Shown piece after piece: positions 40,931 through 52,929 of a DNA stretch of 64,000 nt. This DNA comes from Piscicola geometra (Eukaryota > Annelida > Clitellata > Hirudinida > Piscicolidae). The position numbers and the translations under genes are program-made. The DNA lies in NCBI GenBank assembly GCA_943735955.1, contig OX030963.1:2972344-3036343 (forward strand), read 5' to 3'. Each line of letters begins with the position of its first letter. The first letter of the stretch is position 1. Below the pieces are notes generated by a model, which saw only the letters and a program-made list of their open reading frames with translations, ran no database searches and had not been told where the DNA came from.

Positions 40931-41892
40931 CATCATGACACCAAGATAACACAACTTTAAAAAACTTTAAGCTTGCTTTTATCAATACGAACGTCGAAAA
41001 TACTGTCAATTAACCGTATTATGTCGTGACAGCAAATAAACTTGAAAATTAACTTGTTAAGTTATTTAAATTATTCGAATTATCAATTTGTTAATCATTT
41101 TTAAAAAGTTTAACAAATAAACAGAAAATATTGTTTTTTGTTTATTAAAATCTCCAAATGCTATACACGGCTTGAACCAAAATTTATTCGTATGAAATCT
41201 GATTTATGAAATTAATTATTTCTCAATAACCTGAAAAAACCTATGTTAAAATCTAAAAAAATAAATATATATCTACATCAAAAAAACCTCAATCAACTCT
41301 TTTTAAATATAAAAAAAATTCTATTTACTATTTTGTTTTTAAACTTATTTAAGCTTGATGTTTTTTCATTATCATAAATTCAAACAAAAAAGTCAGTTGG
41401 AAATGCTGCGTAAGATTAAAAATCAAAGTTTCTAAAAAATTACTGAAAAATAACAATGAAGAACATTTAATGAATAACTCAATAAATAAATTAAAGATCT
41501 AAAAAAACGATAGTATTGTCAATATGATGATGAAACTTAACTTCTAATGATAAAAAGCGAAAATAAAAGTTTAAAAAATGAAAAATGAAAAGCTGAATGG
41601 TGAAATGATGAAACATGTAAGTGAAAGAGTAGAGCTGATGAGGATAAAGATAGTGATAAAAATAAAAGATGGTGGTGATGAGGATGAGGAAGATGATGAT
41701 AAAATAAAAAAAGCTAGACAAATTAATTTGATGATGGTGATTTGTGGGAGTGTTAATGATATGAATATTGAAGAAAATATTGTTATTTATGATAATGATA
41801 ATAGTGAAATAGAAATTAAAATTAAAAATTTAACTGGTAAATCCAAAATTGGAAAACATGAAAAATACTAAAAACGGATAAAAAGTTGTATT
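40931..41892. other. AT-rich non-coding region
   Basis: No gene supported. A frame at 41578-41871 (+) is Lys/Glu/Asp-rich, driven by GATGATG repeats, and has no family signature. Confidence 0.4.
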
Positions 41893-42473
41893 TCAAAAAA
41901 ATGCGAATGAGTTTGAAAAGAAGAATAGGATGAATGGGTTGAATGGTGATATCATAATCCACGTTGCTATGTTGACAACGACCATTGTTGCTGTGCAAGT
42001 GACGATGAAGGCGTAGTGAAGATGAAAGCAAAAGGCATGTAAGAGACTAGATGAATGTTGGCGGTTGTGGTGGTTTTCGTAGTTGTATTTTAGTTGGTAG
42101 TTGTAGAATTGGTACTCGTAGCTACAGTAAAGGCTGTAGAAGGGGCCGTTATGGTGAGCGTTGTTGAAGAAGAAGCTGAAGTGGTTCTTGCGCGTCTTGC
42201 CTGTTTTCTGGAACTTTCGACGCCACCTCACTGAACCGTCATTCATGAACGCCGAGGCCGATGTCATCGTCGTTTCCCTAAAAGACGTGTCGCCACTGAG
42301 GATATTCTTGTTGCAGTCACTGCTTGAAGCAAAAGTGTTGTTGCAAGTGTTGTTGCAAGTGTTGTTGTTGTGGTTGTTGTTGTGGTTGTTGTTGTAGTTG
42401 TTGTGGTTGTTGAAGTTGTTGTTTTTGTTGAGCTGAGACCGCATGAAAGCCATGTCAGAGTCAGCGCAAGGAT
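41893..42473 (-). CDS. Asn-rich open frame with hydrophobic C-terminus (exon candidate)
   Basis: Follows a TTCTCTGCAG acceptor (42474-42476) and stays open for about 193 codons. Starts DPCADSDMAFMRSQLNKNN, then an Asn/His run from AAC/CAC repeats, a basic stretch (VRWRRKFQKTGKTRKN) and a final hydrophobic stretch with ATMVVVNIATWIMI. GC content is above the neighbouring sequence. Its relation to the exon ending at 43177 is unclear: it may be an alternative 3' exon of the same gene or a separate one. No family recognised. Confidence 0.4.
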
Positions 42474-42504
42474 CTGCAGAGAATTTTTGAATCTTTGGAA
42501 ACAT

Positions 42505-43176
42505 TAAAAATGATTAAATTTTTTAAATAAATAAAATGGCATTTTTAAACTTTATTTTTATTTGTTCAAAGTATTTTTTATATAAAAAGAATTTATTTCA
42601 AGAAGGCGGCTTTTCGTCTGAAATATTTAGCCTAAAGTGTTAATCAAGCTTTAAATTTTTAAAAGATAAATTTACTTCAAGTTGAAAAAAAATTAATAAA
42701 CTAAATGATTGAATACATTAATAAACTAAATTAAAACTTTAAAATGAAGATTTAGAAAATGAAATATTTAAAGCATGTTTATGCTTTTTTAAGAAAATGA
42801 AAAAATCAATAGTTTGAAGAAAAATAGGAAGATGAATGTCACAAAAAAGAAATTAATCTTTTTTGAAAAAAATTATTGTACTTATCGATCGGTGATAGAA
42901 TGCAGACAAATTAAAGAAAAAGATGTCAACAAAATCAAATGTCATATTTATATGAAAAAAAATGATTAAAAAATATAAGTTTTCATGTTTTTTAATCGAA
43001 TATATAAACTCCTTATTGAAAAAAGTAGATAAAATGAAAATTAATAAAATTGAAAAGATAATAGAGTTTTAGAAATCTAACCAAAGACGAGTTTATAATA
43101 ATATAATAAATAAGTTTAAAAGTTTAAAAACGATCTGTGAGGAAAGTTTAAACAGAATAAAATTAAAATATTCAAA
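42505..43176. other. AT-rich non-coding region
   Basis: No coding frame or repeat family seen. Confidence 0.5.
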
Positions 43177-43595
43177 TTAATAGAAGATAATATAAAAAAT
43201 ATATAAATAAAGTAATGAAACTACGAAAGTGATAAAGATTGCCAAATAAACGAAATTTTCAGTGGACTCGCCTAGTGTGTAGTGGAAATAGAACTTGTAA
43301 TTGTTGATGTTTTTGTTATTGATGTTGTTGTTTATGTTAATTGAGTTGTGGATGTTGAGGTTGAACCTGTTGTGGCTGCTGGAATAGTTGTTGTAAGAGA
43401 TGTAGTTGTGGTTGTTGAAGTTGGTTTTTTTATTAATATTGCTTCGTTCATTGCTATTATTTTTTAATAATAAATGTGTCTGTAATTGCTTTTTGTTTTT
43501 TTGCAGATCTTGTTGTCGTGGAAAATGTTGTTTGTTTAGTTGTTGATGAGATTGGTGCAGTTGTTGATTTAGTTGTAGCTGTTGCTGCTGATTGA
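43177..43595 (-). CDS. Probable terminal exon: Gln/Asn-rich with C-terminal membrane segment
   Basis: 138 codons are open to TAA at 43177-43179, without an internal start, so it is not a simple ORF. Begins NQQQQLQLNQQLHQ, continues Asn-rich, and ends with FYFHYTLGESTENF followed by VYLAIFITFVVSLLYLYIFY, a clear transmembrane helix. Its starting phase (two bases) fits the one-base-over end of exon 44409-46293. The acceptor (GTGGAAAAG) is weak. Confidence 0.5.
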
Positions 43596-44408
43596 CTTTT
43601 CCACATAGATTAAAAAAATATAATTAAAAGTCATTAATAAAAAACTTAAAATTAAAAAAAAGTGTTATATTTGTAAAATAAAATGCGAGAAAAGTTCAAA
43701 TATTAAGAAAAATGATAAATTATTTTTTTATTAATAATTATAAATATGTTTTAATTAATATAATAAATAGAAATAAATAATCCAATCTGAACCTTCCAGA
43801 TTTTTACCGTTCATTGATCTCTCTTCCAAGTTTTGTTTTGTCAATTTCGTCTTCAGAATTTTTCTTTTCTTTTTTTTCAAATGGCACAATTTTTCTAGCT
43901 TAAAAACCATTTTTGACCCAACCGTTTCAAAACTCTGAATAATTATTTTTGCACTTAAATGAAAGATAGTTTTAAAAATTAAAATTATTTTTTTAGTTTG
44001 AACAAAAGAGTTTAAACCCCTTATTCATATGTCTAAAAAAATTAATCAACTAAATTAAATTCAGATACAAAAAATATTCTTAAATAATTAATTAAGAAAC
44101 TTTAAAAAAATTTAGATCACATTTTATTTATAGTTTAACTTACGTAACACTGGTATAGGTTTTCGTTTTTCGCCAATAAAAAGAGCTTTGTGTCGATGCT
44201 CCACCACGACAAACAGCTCAGTCTTAGCACTTATCGGGATAAAAATTAGCAGTATTTAATATTTTAAAAAATTAATTAATACTAAATATTATAAATTTAA
44301 TTTTCATTCAAAATGAGTCATCCATATATTTAAAAATTATTATTAATTTTAATTAATTAATTATATATTATTATGAATAAAATATCGTTAAATAGTTTTA
44401 AAACTAAC

Positions 44409-46293
44409 GTGTTTTGTTCCTTCCACGGGAGTTTTCACTACGAACTTTTCGAATGCCATCCGAAACGTTTCTTAACTTCCTTCTGGTAGTTGCAAAAGCG
44501 GTAGCAGTAGTAGTAGTAGCAGTAGTAGTAGTAGCAGTAGTAGTAGTGGCAGCAGTAGTAGTAGTGGCAGCAGTACTAGTAGTGGTAGTAGTAGTATTGT
44601 TTGTTTTAAGAGAACCGCTAATGTATTTTTGGTGATAGTGGTGGTGTTTTGTGGTGGATTTTTCCGAGTTAATCGTTGACATTTTAGGGAAAATTTGGTG
44701 ATAGTGAGAAAGGGAGAATTGAGATGATTGGGTTAAAGAATGAGAACTATTTGAGGTTGAGTATTCGTTAGGTGATTGCTTGTATTGTGTCTTTAAGGTT
44801 TTAAAATTAAAATTTTTGTGTCGAATTGTTGGTCGAGAATCATCAGAAACGTTTGAAGCTTTAGTGGATGAAAGTAAAAGAAACAGTGGTTTGTTGGGGT
44901 GGTTAGGTGGATGTATGTCTAGATGAATGCCTGGATGTATGGGTGGATGTATGGGTGGATGTATGGGTGGATGTATGGGTGGATGTATGGGTGGATGTAT
45001 GGGTGAATTTATAGGCTGATGTACAGAAACAAATGTGAACTGGCGTTTTTGAGAGGAATCGTTAAAACGATTATTTTTATTGTGGTTTTTATTATTATTA
45101 TTTCTATTATGGGATAAAAATGGATTATTACTTTCAATCAACCTTATTTTATTATTTTTATTATTGATTTTATTAACATTTTTATTTTGAACTTTTATAT
45201 CTTTTTTAGAATAATAGTCGTTAAAATCAAAAGTCTCATCATGATTTGTTTTGTCGTAGTTCTTATTTTCCTCCTCCTTATCAAAACCATCAACGTTTTT
45301 ATTTTTTTCACTATATTTTTTAAGCTTCAATATGTCCGAAGTATTTTTATAAGGAGTATTATAAGATTTTATTATTTCATTATTATCGTTCATTTTTGTA
45401 TCACCATCACTGTCATCATCATCATCACCATCATCATATCCATCATCACTATCATCATCGTTATCACCATCGCCATCATCATCATCATCATAGTGAGAAA
45501 TATCATTGTTATCTGAATCCTTTTTCATACGTTCATGAATGGAAACTTCATCATCATCATCATCATCAACACCACCATTAACATCATCATCAACATCATC
45601 ACCACCATTAACATCATCATCAACATCATCACCACCATTAACATCATCATCAACATCATCATTGTACTTTTTATCATTCTCATCACCCATTTTATAATCA
45701 TCATTAATATAATCCTTATAACCAGCATCATTATCACCATTATTAACATCATCATCATCATCATCATCCTCATCACCATCATCAACATCATCATCAATAG
45801 AGATATTTACGTATTCTAAGTTATATCTCTTATGCCTATTTTTGTTAGTAACTTTTTTTTGGTTTTTATTAACTAAGGCATCACTATCAAAACCATCATC
45901 ATTATGATCATAATCACGATCATCTGCATCATTATCATCACCACCACCGTACACCACTTCGACAATAATCTCCGTTGGGTTTCGACATCCACTTTTGAGA
46001 ATGACGTAATCACGTTTGTGTAGCGTCATCATCAAGGGATCATCATCATCATCGATATCATCACCATTATCATCATCATCAGCAGCATCACCCTTATCAT
46101 CGTCATTGTCATCATTATCATTATGACGTAACATCCTTCTCGTGACATCTTCACCACGTGATCTCATTGTCGTGAAACGATCACGTGGTCTGGGTCTCGT
46201 CGTGTACTGACCCGTGAATGGGCAATTCGTCGCTTGCAAGTTTGAATCTTGGAGGGAAATGTGAAGGGGGTTGATGGCATTTTGAAGCAATAA
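44409..46293 (-). CDS. Giant low-complexity exon (Asp-, Asn-, Thr-rich) of secreted or membrane protein gene
   Basis: 1,885 nt, open throughout (628 codons), from a TTTATAG acceptor to a GTTAGT donor. The N-terminal part has ATNCPFTGQYTTRPRPRDRF, then KRDYVILKSGCRNPTEIIVE, which look like conserved cysteine-bearing coding sequence. Between and after them are Asp tracts from ATC/CAT repeats (45360-46110), a VNGGDDVDDD 10-residue repeat, an IHPP repeat of about seven units (44932-45010), and a Thr/Ala tail. Short conserved pieces separated by expansions suggest a structured ectodomain in which loops have grown. The NCPFTG.YT pattern recalls invertebrate secreted DUF7042/7043-type proteins; this is only a resemblance. 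Confidence 0.55.
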
Positions 46294-46681
46294 CTATAAA
46301 TTGAAATATATTGCATGAATGGATTCATTATTGTCTATAATAAGAGAGGAAAAAGAAAGAAAAAATATGATTTAGGCTTTCCAGAAAAAGTTTGATGTGG
46401 ATGTTAAATGATAAAAAACTCATGAAAGTGAACATTAAATAAATAAATAATAATAATATTAAAAGTTCTAGTGATAAAGTTTTCTCAATTGTTTAAACTA
46501 TGACAAGTAGCTTTGAAAATACTGAAAATCTATTCTTGTTGAGGATTTGTTAGAATTGAGATAACATTTATAAATAAAAGCAATTTATAGAAAAAAGGTT
46601 TTGAGATTGTTTTTATTTATTTAAATATTTCATTTTAATGTTGTTACAAATATTGTATAGAAAAAAATGCAACTTACTCAC

Positions 46682-46944
46682 TAGAAGTATTGTCTTTTCA
46701 TCTTCATTATCATCATCATCAGCATCATTATGACCGTCATCAACATTATTCTCGCCATCATAATCATTATCACTACCACCACCATCTTCGTCATCATCAG
46801 CTCTCACATCTGGTCTTTTCTCACGACTAATACCTGTTTCATTCCAACCTTTATAATCAAAATGAATCAAAATAAATTCCACTTTTAGTTTTACGTCATC
46901 ATTATCCGCATAATTACCTACAACATTATTATTATTATTTCTTT
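46682..46944 (-). CDS. Exon candidate, Asn/Asp-rich
   Basis: 87 codons open between an acceptor at about 46945 and a GTGAGT donor at 46681. Contains VKLKVEFILIHFDYKGWNET between Asn-rich and Asp-rich runs. It ends in phase 0, as exon 46293 requires. Boundaries are provisional because GAT repeats provide several possible sites. Confidence 0.4.
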
Positions 46945-47042
46945 CTTGCCTAACCACCATCATTATCATCATCTCCACTCACATCAGCCTCGTAATCGTC
47001 ATCACTAACCAATCATCACCCCTCTCCCCAGCTCAAGCATAC

Positions 47043-47138
47043 CTTCAACATCATCATCATCATCATGATCATTATCATAGCCATCCTCGCCTTCTTCCTC
47101 TTTCTCCCTCTTCAGTGCATGGAGAGGTACACTTGTGT
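47043..47138 (-). CDS. Exon candidate, acidic
   Basis: Begins TSVPLHALKREKEEEGEDGY after a CCGCAATAG acceptor and ends with Asp-Val-Glu before GTATGC. It joins in phase to 46944. Short and acidic; identity unknown. Confidence 0.35.
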
Positions 47139-50100
47139 CTATTGCGGGGGATGAATTAAATGACGGTTTATCAATTTAATATGGGATCTTTCTACTGTGA
47201 ATTTATCGGGAGTATAGTGTGTAAAGCATTTTATGTTTTAATTTTATAAAAATAGAATATAATTTCCTGAATTACAATGAAAATCAAGAAATTAGTTTAT
47301 AGGTATTGTTTAAATTAGGTTTGATATTTTATTATAGACCCTCTTATTTATAAGTATTTGAATGCCTGTTCTTTATATCTTTTATTAATAAAGGAATAAA
47401 CTATAAAGAAAAAATTATGATAATAAAATAGAGTAATTATAATAAAATTAATATTCATAATTATTTAAATGTTCTCAAATTCGTCGTAAAGTGGTAATGG
47501 GTGAAAAGTTATGAAATAATCTGAAACATTGTTTTACAATCTGAAAAGTTAATAAGGGTCTAACAAAAATAATCATAGACCAGTACAATTTAAAATATAC
47601 TCAAAAAATAAATTTTAAAATATTGAGCTTAGAAACAGGTTTTATTTAATTATTCCTATTTAAAATTTTTTTTAAATAAATTAGTTTTCTATTTCAACGA
47701 ATAAAGTTATTATTGAAATAATAATTTTCATCGACTAGGGATCGTGTGCTCAATGATTAGTCACTTGCAATAAAAAGAATAATAAAAAAAGTATTGAAAA
47801 AAATGGTGAAAGTTAAATACAGCAAAATAATAAAAATGGGTGAAAAACATAATTAGAGTTACTAAAGAAAAATAATTGGAAAAAAATTAATGAAAACGAC
47901 TGAAACATTAAAAATTGATACAACGTTGAAAATTTAGGAATTTTAAATTAAAGAAAACTAAATCTTTTGTAGAAAGATCTAAGCTCAAAGATTGGTCTCG
48001 AAATGATGGATGGGTTTGCGAGAAGAAGGAGAATGGGTAAATTGAAAATATTCTTAAGAAATGAGCATTGAATCAAGGGTTTTTTCGTATTTATGTAGTA
48101 GATGAATTGAATGAATGGATAAAGATGGATGAATGAATTTATAGAATAGATGAGTGGAGAGATGAATAAATATATTTTGAAAGCTTCAAAGATGAATAGG
48201 TAAATGGATAGACGAGTGGAAAGATAGATGAACGAACTTAAATGATGATTAATGTTCACTCAAATGAGTAGTCAGTTGAATGCAAACCGATTGAATTTTG
48301 AAGTTCTAAAAACACAAACTATTACAGAAATAATTTTTTTCAATAAAAGATGAAACAAAAATCAATCCAAAGAATACAACTCTTTATTAATTGCGCAAAA
48401 GAACGAGAAGATCGGGTAACTAACAATCGGTTGAAATTACCCTAAAGGATTTTTATTCGGTTTTGTTTTTCTTCCATGGATTAAAAATAACCAAATTTAT
48501 ATAATTATTTATTAAAAACAATTTTTTTTTATAAAAAAAGGAGTATTACTTTGTGTTTTAATTTATAATATAAATAAGCTTTTATAAAAACTATGGTTTT
48601 AATTCTTGGTGTTTCATTTAGTTACTTGAAAAACAATAAAGTTGTTACTATGATAATAATATACTAACCATTTCTAAATCTCTTTTAATATTTAGACTAT
48701 TATATGCAAAATAAATAAATTAATTAATTATCAAAAAACTAGCTGTAAATGACAAAAAAATACTACTAAATATAAATTAATGACAATAAATAATCAAGTG
48801 GCCTAAAAGCTCTTTGCGATTACACCATTTAAATCATACACCTAATTGTATTGTATTGTATTTAATAAAGAAAATGAGCAAAAGCGATGGGTGAGTAGAT
48901 GAGTGAAAGAACACTTGGAATGAATGAAAGAAAAAAATACGAAAAATTTTTATTGAGTAATGAAAAATAGGTTCAAATAAATAAGAAAAAAAGAAAGTTT
49001 AGAAAATAAATAACCGAAAAATGGATTAAAAATAACCAAAAATGGATAAAAAATAACCAAAAAATGGATAAAAATAACCAAAAAATGGATAAAAAATAAC
49101 CAAAAAACTTAGAAAAAAATTATTAAAATTGAGAAAAAAACAAAAAATACATTTCTAGAAATGAAACAATGTATTGAGAGGTATGAGAAACAACATGTGT
49201 CGCAAAGTTCTTGCCTCTCACATAATTCATCCTCGCTCCAGCTTACGATACGAAAGTTTTAAGCCATTCATCAATTGATTCATTTATATATTATTTTATC
49301 TATTAGTTTTTTCATCAGTTATTTTTTCTTTTTTTTAATCTATCACTTATTGTTAAATACATTTAATTATTCATCTATCGATTAATTCATCCTTCAACAT
49401 ATCCAAACATAGAACCCATTGATCTTTCACATCCGGTAATTTTTTTCCTTTCGATAGTATTTATTATATTTCTATGAATTAACTATAAAGAAATAACATT
49501 ATTTTCTTTTTCAATATAATTTTTAAACAATTATTTATTCCTATAACTGTTTCAGCTTTCAACTTAAGTTGTGGGAGATAGATTTTCTTATTTCAATTAT
49601 TTCTTATTATTATATAAATTTATCTGCAATAATATATAATAAATAAATAAATAAATGTCTAAACATTTATAAAAGTTAATATTTTCATTTTGAATCATTT
49701 ATATTCTAAAAAGTTTATTTCAAAAAATACCATTAATCATGTTTCATTGAATCTGTTGGGCTTTTAAATTACAAATTTAAAAACAAAATGATTAATTCTT
49801 TGCAAAAAGAATCCTCCATGTACATATCTATATACTTCATGAACATTTTAAATATTGAAAATAAATTTTATTAATTCATTGGTTTCTTTTTTTCAGAAGT
49901 TTTAATAATTTAAAAGTTTTTTTTCGTTCTTTAAGCATCACAATAGATTAAATATAGACTAAAATCTTCTGAACAATTCGAAATATAACAAAAATTAAAT
50001 CTAACAATTTTATACGCAACCAATCATCTGCTCACTCCATTTATTTTTCGCTCCTTCAATTAATTAACCACGCATTTATCCACAGAGACAACTATCCATC

Positions 50101-51070
50101 TAAAAAACCATACATTCGCACATAATATTTCCAAGCATCCGCCCAGCTATTCATTTCAACATTAATTCAATTTGATTGTCCAATTTGTTTGCTGTCTTTA
50201 GAAGATTTATTATCGACTTAGAACGAAGCTTTTTCACCACTTGTAGTAATATTAACAGTCTGCAGCTTACGTTTTTAAATTTATATAAACAATTTAATTA
50301 TTTTTTTAAACCCTTAAATGAATTAATTATAATTTTTTGACAACAATTTTTTCTCAAGTTAAATTTTTGTTCGATTTTATTTGAAATTTAAAGATTGAAA
50401 AACTGATTTTGAAAAACTTTTCAACAAGACTAACGTGTTCAAAACATATAGAATAAATAAATAACCATTTCTCAAAATAAATATTGGAAAATAGAGTAAA
50501 ATAATATTAAACTAGCAAAACATTTAAAGAAGAAAACATATTTCTTTAAATAAATGAATATTCGTTAATATACATTTTTGTCTAAGTGAGAGATGAATAA
50601 AAGATGAAAGATAATTTACTTAAATGAATTCTTACAACAGACTAATTATATTTTTGTAAAACAGTTTTTGAGTTTAGTCCTTTACATATTTTTTTCTTTC
50701 ACTCACTATTAACATTTACAAAAGTATATATTTTTTAAAAGATGAACATTAAAAAAACCCATTAAAACTAATTACTTAATTCTAACTCTGACCCCTTTTT
50801 TCTCTCTTATACCCACTTTTCCACCACTACACACTTTTAAACCACCATCTTGACATCACAAACTGATTTTTTACCACCAAAAACCATCTTACCACTTACC
50901 TAGTGTCATAGAAATAACATGATCGCCGATTTCCTTTTTGATAGTTAAGTAACTGAGCTGCGAAGAGCTGGATTAAGATGAAAAAACGAGATAATCGGAA
51001 TCGAAGATGAAAATTAATAGAGTAATAATGTTTTGTAACAAATTAAGGTAGTTAAGGAATATGCAAAGTT
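47139..51070. other. Long AT-rich stretch without a recognised gene
   Basis: About 75% A+T by eye. Contains a minisatellite (49005-49110) and a frame at 47948-48259 (-) of Ile/Tyr/Phe-rich composition that I do not support. Probably intron of the large minus-strand gene. Confidence 0.5.
49005..49110. repeat. AATGGATAAAAAATAACCAA minisatellite
   Basis: Five imperfect units of about 20 bp; one further unit-like sequence lies at about 48476-48494. Confidence 0.85.
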
Positions 51071-51101
51071 TTAATGAGAATTACGTTTGTTTTTCACTAA
51101 C

Positions 51102-52158
51102 CATTCATGTAGCACATTAATATAATAAAAATGGCTGAATGACGTCATTTCTTTATTGGTTGCTGATTGGCCGAGGGAAATATCTTGGAGGCATTCAATT
51201 TTGGAATTATTCAAATTTAACCAATGGGAATTGAGTCTAGAGAGTGGTGGGTTCAAGGTATGCCAATCAAAACCGAGAATTAGGTTAAAGGAATTGTACC
51301 CGGGAGATGATTGCTTCAATCGTTTATCGCCCTTTGGAAACGCTTCCTGCTTAGTTTCATTGGTTGCGTATTTATGCAACTTATTCATCTTTTTAACTCT
51401 TTTAATGTTTTTAGTAGTTTTTTGTATGCCGTTTTTGCTGGCCCAGGTTTGTTTTTTCTCTCGAAGATTTGTGGTTGGTAGTCGTTGCTGAAGCTGTGGT
51501 TTTAAGAGTTTCAGTTGTAAACGTTTTTGTTTAAAATGTAAGTTTTCGATTTTTGAAAAGTTTCTTTTCACATTTTTCTCGGGTATTTGAGAAAGTCGTC
51601 TTTGCATAAATATGTTTGATATTTTATGAGTGTGTGTCATTGTTTTTATGTGTGGTTGCATGTGTAGTTGTGTATGTGGTTGTGTGGGTGGTTGTGTATG
51701 TGATTGTGTGTGTGGTTGTGTATGTGTTTGTGTGTGTGTTTGTGTGTGTTTTTGTGTATGTGGTTGTTGAACTAATCTAAGTTTTCCAGTGAAATCCACC
51801 CATTCAATTGAAGAAAACCAAATAGGAAAGGAGCATTTTTGTAAGATGTTATTATGGTTATTATTATTGTTGTTGTTGTTTTCTGTGCTTTCATCATCAT
51901 AGTCATTGTTATTATCACTTTCATTTACCTTCTCATCATCATCATCATTTCCACTAATGACATTACGGCAATTTAACTTTTCAACATTATTTAATTTTTC
52001 ATTTAAATTATCATTACTATTATTACAGTTTTTATCAATAAAATCACCATTATCAACATTAAAAATACATCCATTAGAATTTTTATTATTTTTCTTTTTC
52101 TTTTCATCATTCGGTTGGTTATTAGCGCGGTCAAAGACAAGCGGCCAGAATGTCAGAT
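51102..52158 (-). CDS. Large exon with cysteine segments and Asn/Asp and HTQ expansions
   Basis: From a CCTCCATAG acceptor the minus strand is open for about 350 codons to a GTTAGT donor. It begins LTFWPLVFDRANNQ, passes through an Asn/Asp-rich region, then KCSFPIWFSSIEWVDFTG, a HTQ repeat from a TGTGTT tract (51650-51770), a basic region and finally ECLQDISLGQSATN. The CxFP...W.DFTG and CLQDI motifs look like conserved pieces of a cysteine-rich secreted domain. Its phase fits exon 52787-52670. Open reading across about 1 kb of AT-rich DNA on one strand only is strong evidence of coding. Confidence 0.6.
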
Positions 52159-52669
52159 CTATGGAGGAAAAAGGTTACATAGACATAAAATTCAAATTGA
52201 TTAAATAATACATCACACTGGTCTTTGCGCTATACAAATTAATTGTCTTTGTTAATTTATTTTGGATGTTTTGTTCACAGAAATCGTAAATTAAGTATCT
52301 AAAAATTTTTTATTAATCAATTGTTTTTAGGTTAAAGTCTTTAAAAAAATTGTAGCTTAAAAAATTGTTGTTCAAAAAAGTTTTTTTTACTAATAAAAAC
52401 TTTTTATGCTGTCAATGCTTTTTGGTGCAAGAAAAAAGTGAGAAGTTGACAACACACACAGCATGAGGCATCGTTTTGTGAATCAAACTTCTGAAGTCGC
52501 GTCATTGTAGTAGCGCAAACGGATCTTCTAGTTTTAAAGAACTATTTCAAGCATTATTTATATAATGTCAAAATCTGAAAATATTTTTAAAACTTAAAAC
52601 CCTCAATAACTTTTTTTTTAAATAAAAATATTTTAAAGAAAATCAATAATTTATTCGTCAACCACTTAC

Positions 52670-52787
52670 CTTCGGTCATTTCCATTTCTATGACGTCACG
52701 GTCACTTGTTCCGGAAAAAGTTACACCACTTCCGGTTGCCTCCATTTTGAAGCTAGCGTACAAGATGGCATTGATCTTGCTTGACGT
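52670..52787 (-). CDS. Exon candidate preceding the 51-52 kb exon
   Basis: 39 codons from a CCGCATAG acceptor to a GTAAGT donor: TSSKINAILYASFKMEATGS, then GTSDRDVIEMEMTE. GC-richer than the surroundings and in phase with 52158. It lies next to a GATGGT array (52797-52925), so the acceptor is at the repeat edge. Confidence 0.5.
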
Positions 52788-52796
52788 CTATGCGGT

Positions 52797-52925
52797 GATG
52801 ATAATGGTGATGGTGGTGATGATAATGGTGGTGATGATGATGGTGGTGATTATGGTGGTGGTGATTATGGTGGTGATGATGGTGGTGGTGATTATGGTGG
52901 TGGTGAAAATGATGGTAATGATGGT
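52797..52925. repeat. GATGGT/GGTGAT array
   Basis: Interrupted repeats of GGTGATGAT and TATGGTGGT directly upstream (on the minus strand) of the exon at 52787. Confidence 0.85.
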
Positions 52926-52929
52926 GTAG

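Noticed and set aside
45187..45819. Plus-strand Ile/His-rich and minus-strand Met-rich frames
   Set aside because: Alternative frames of the CAT repeat; the 628-codon minus-strand frame is the one that continues through non-repeat sequence.
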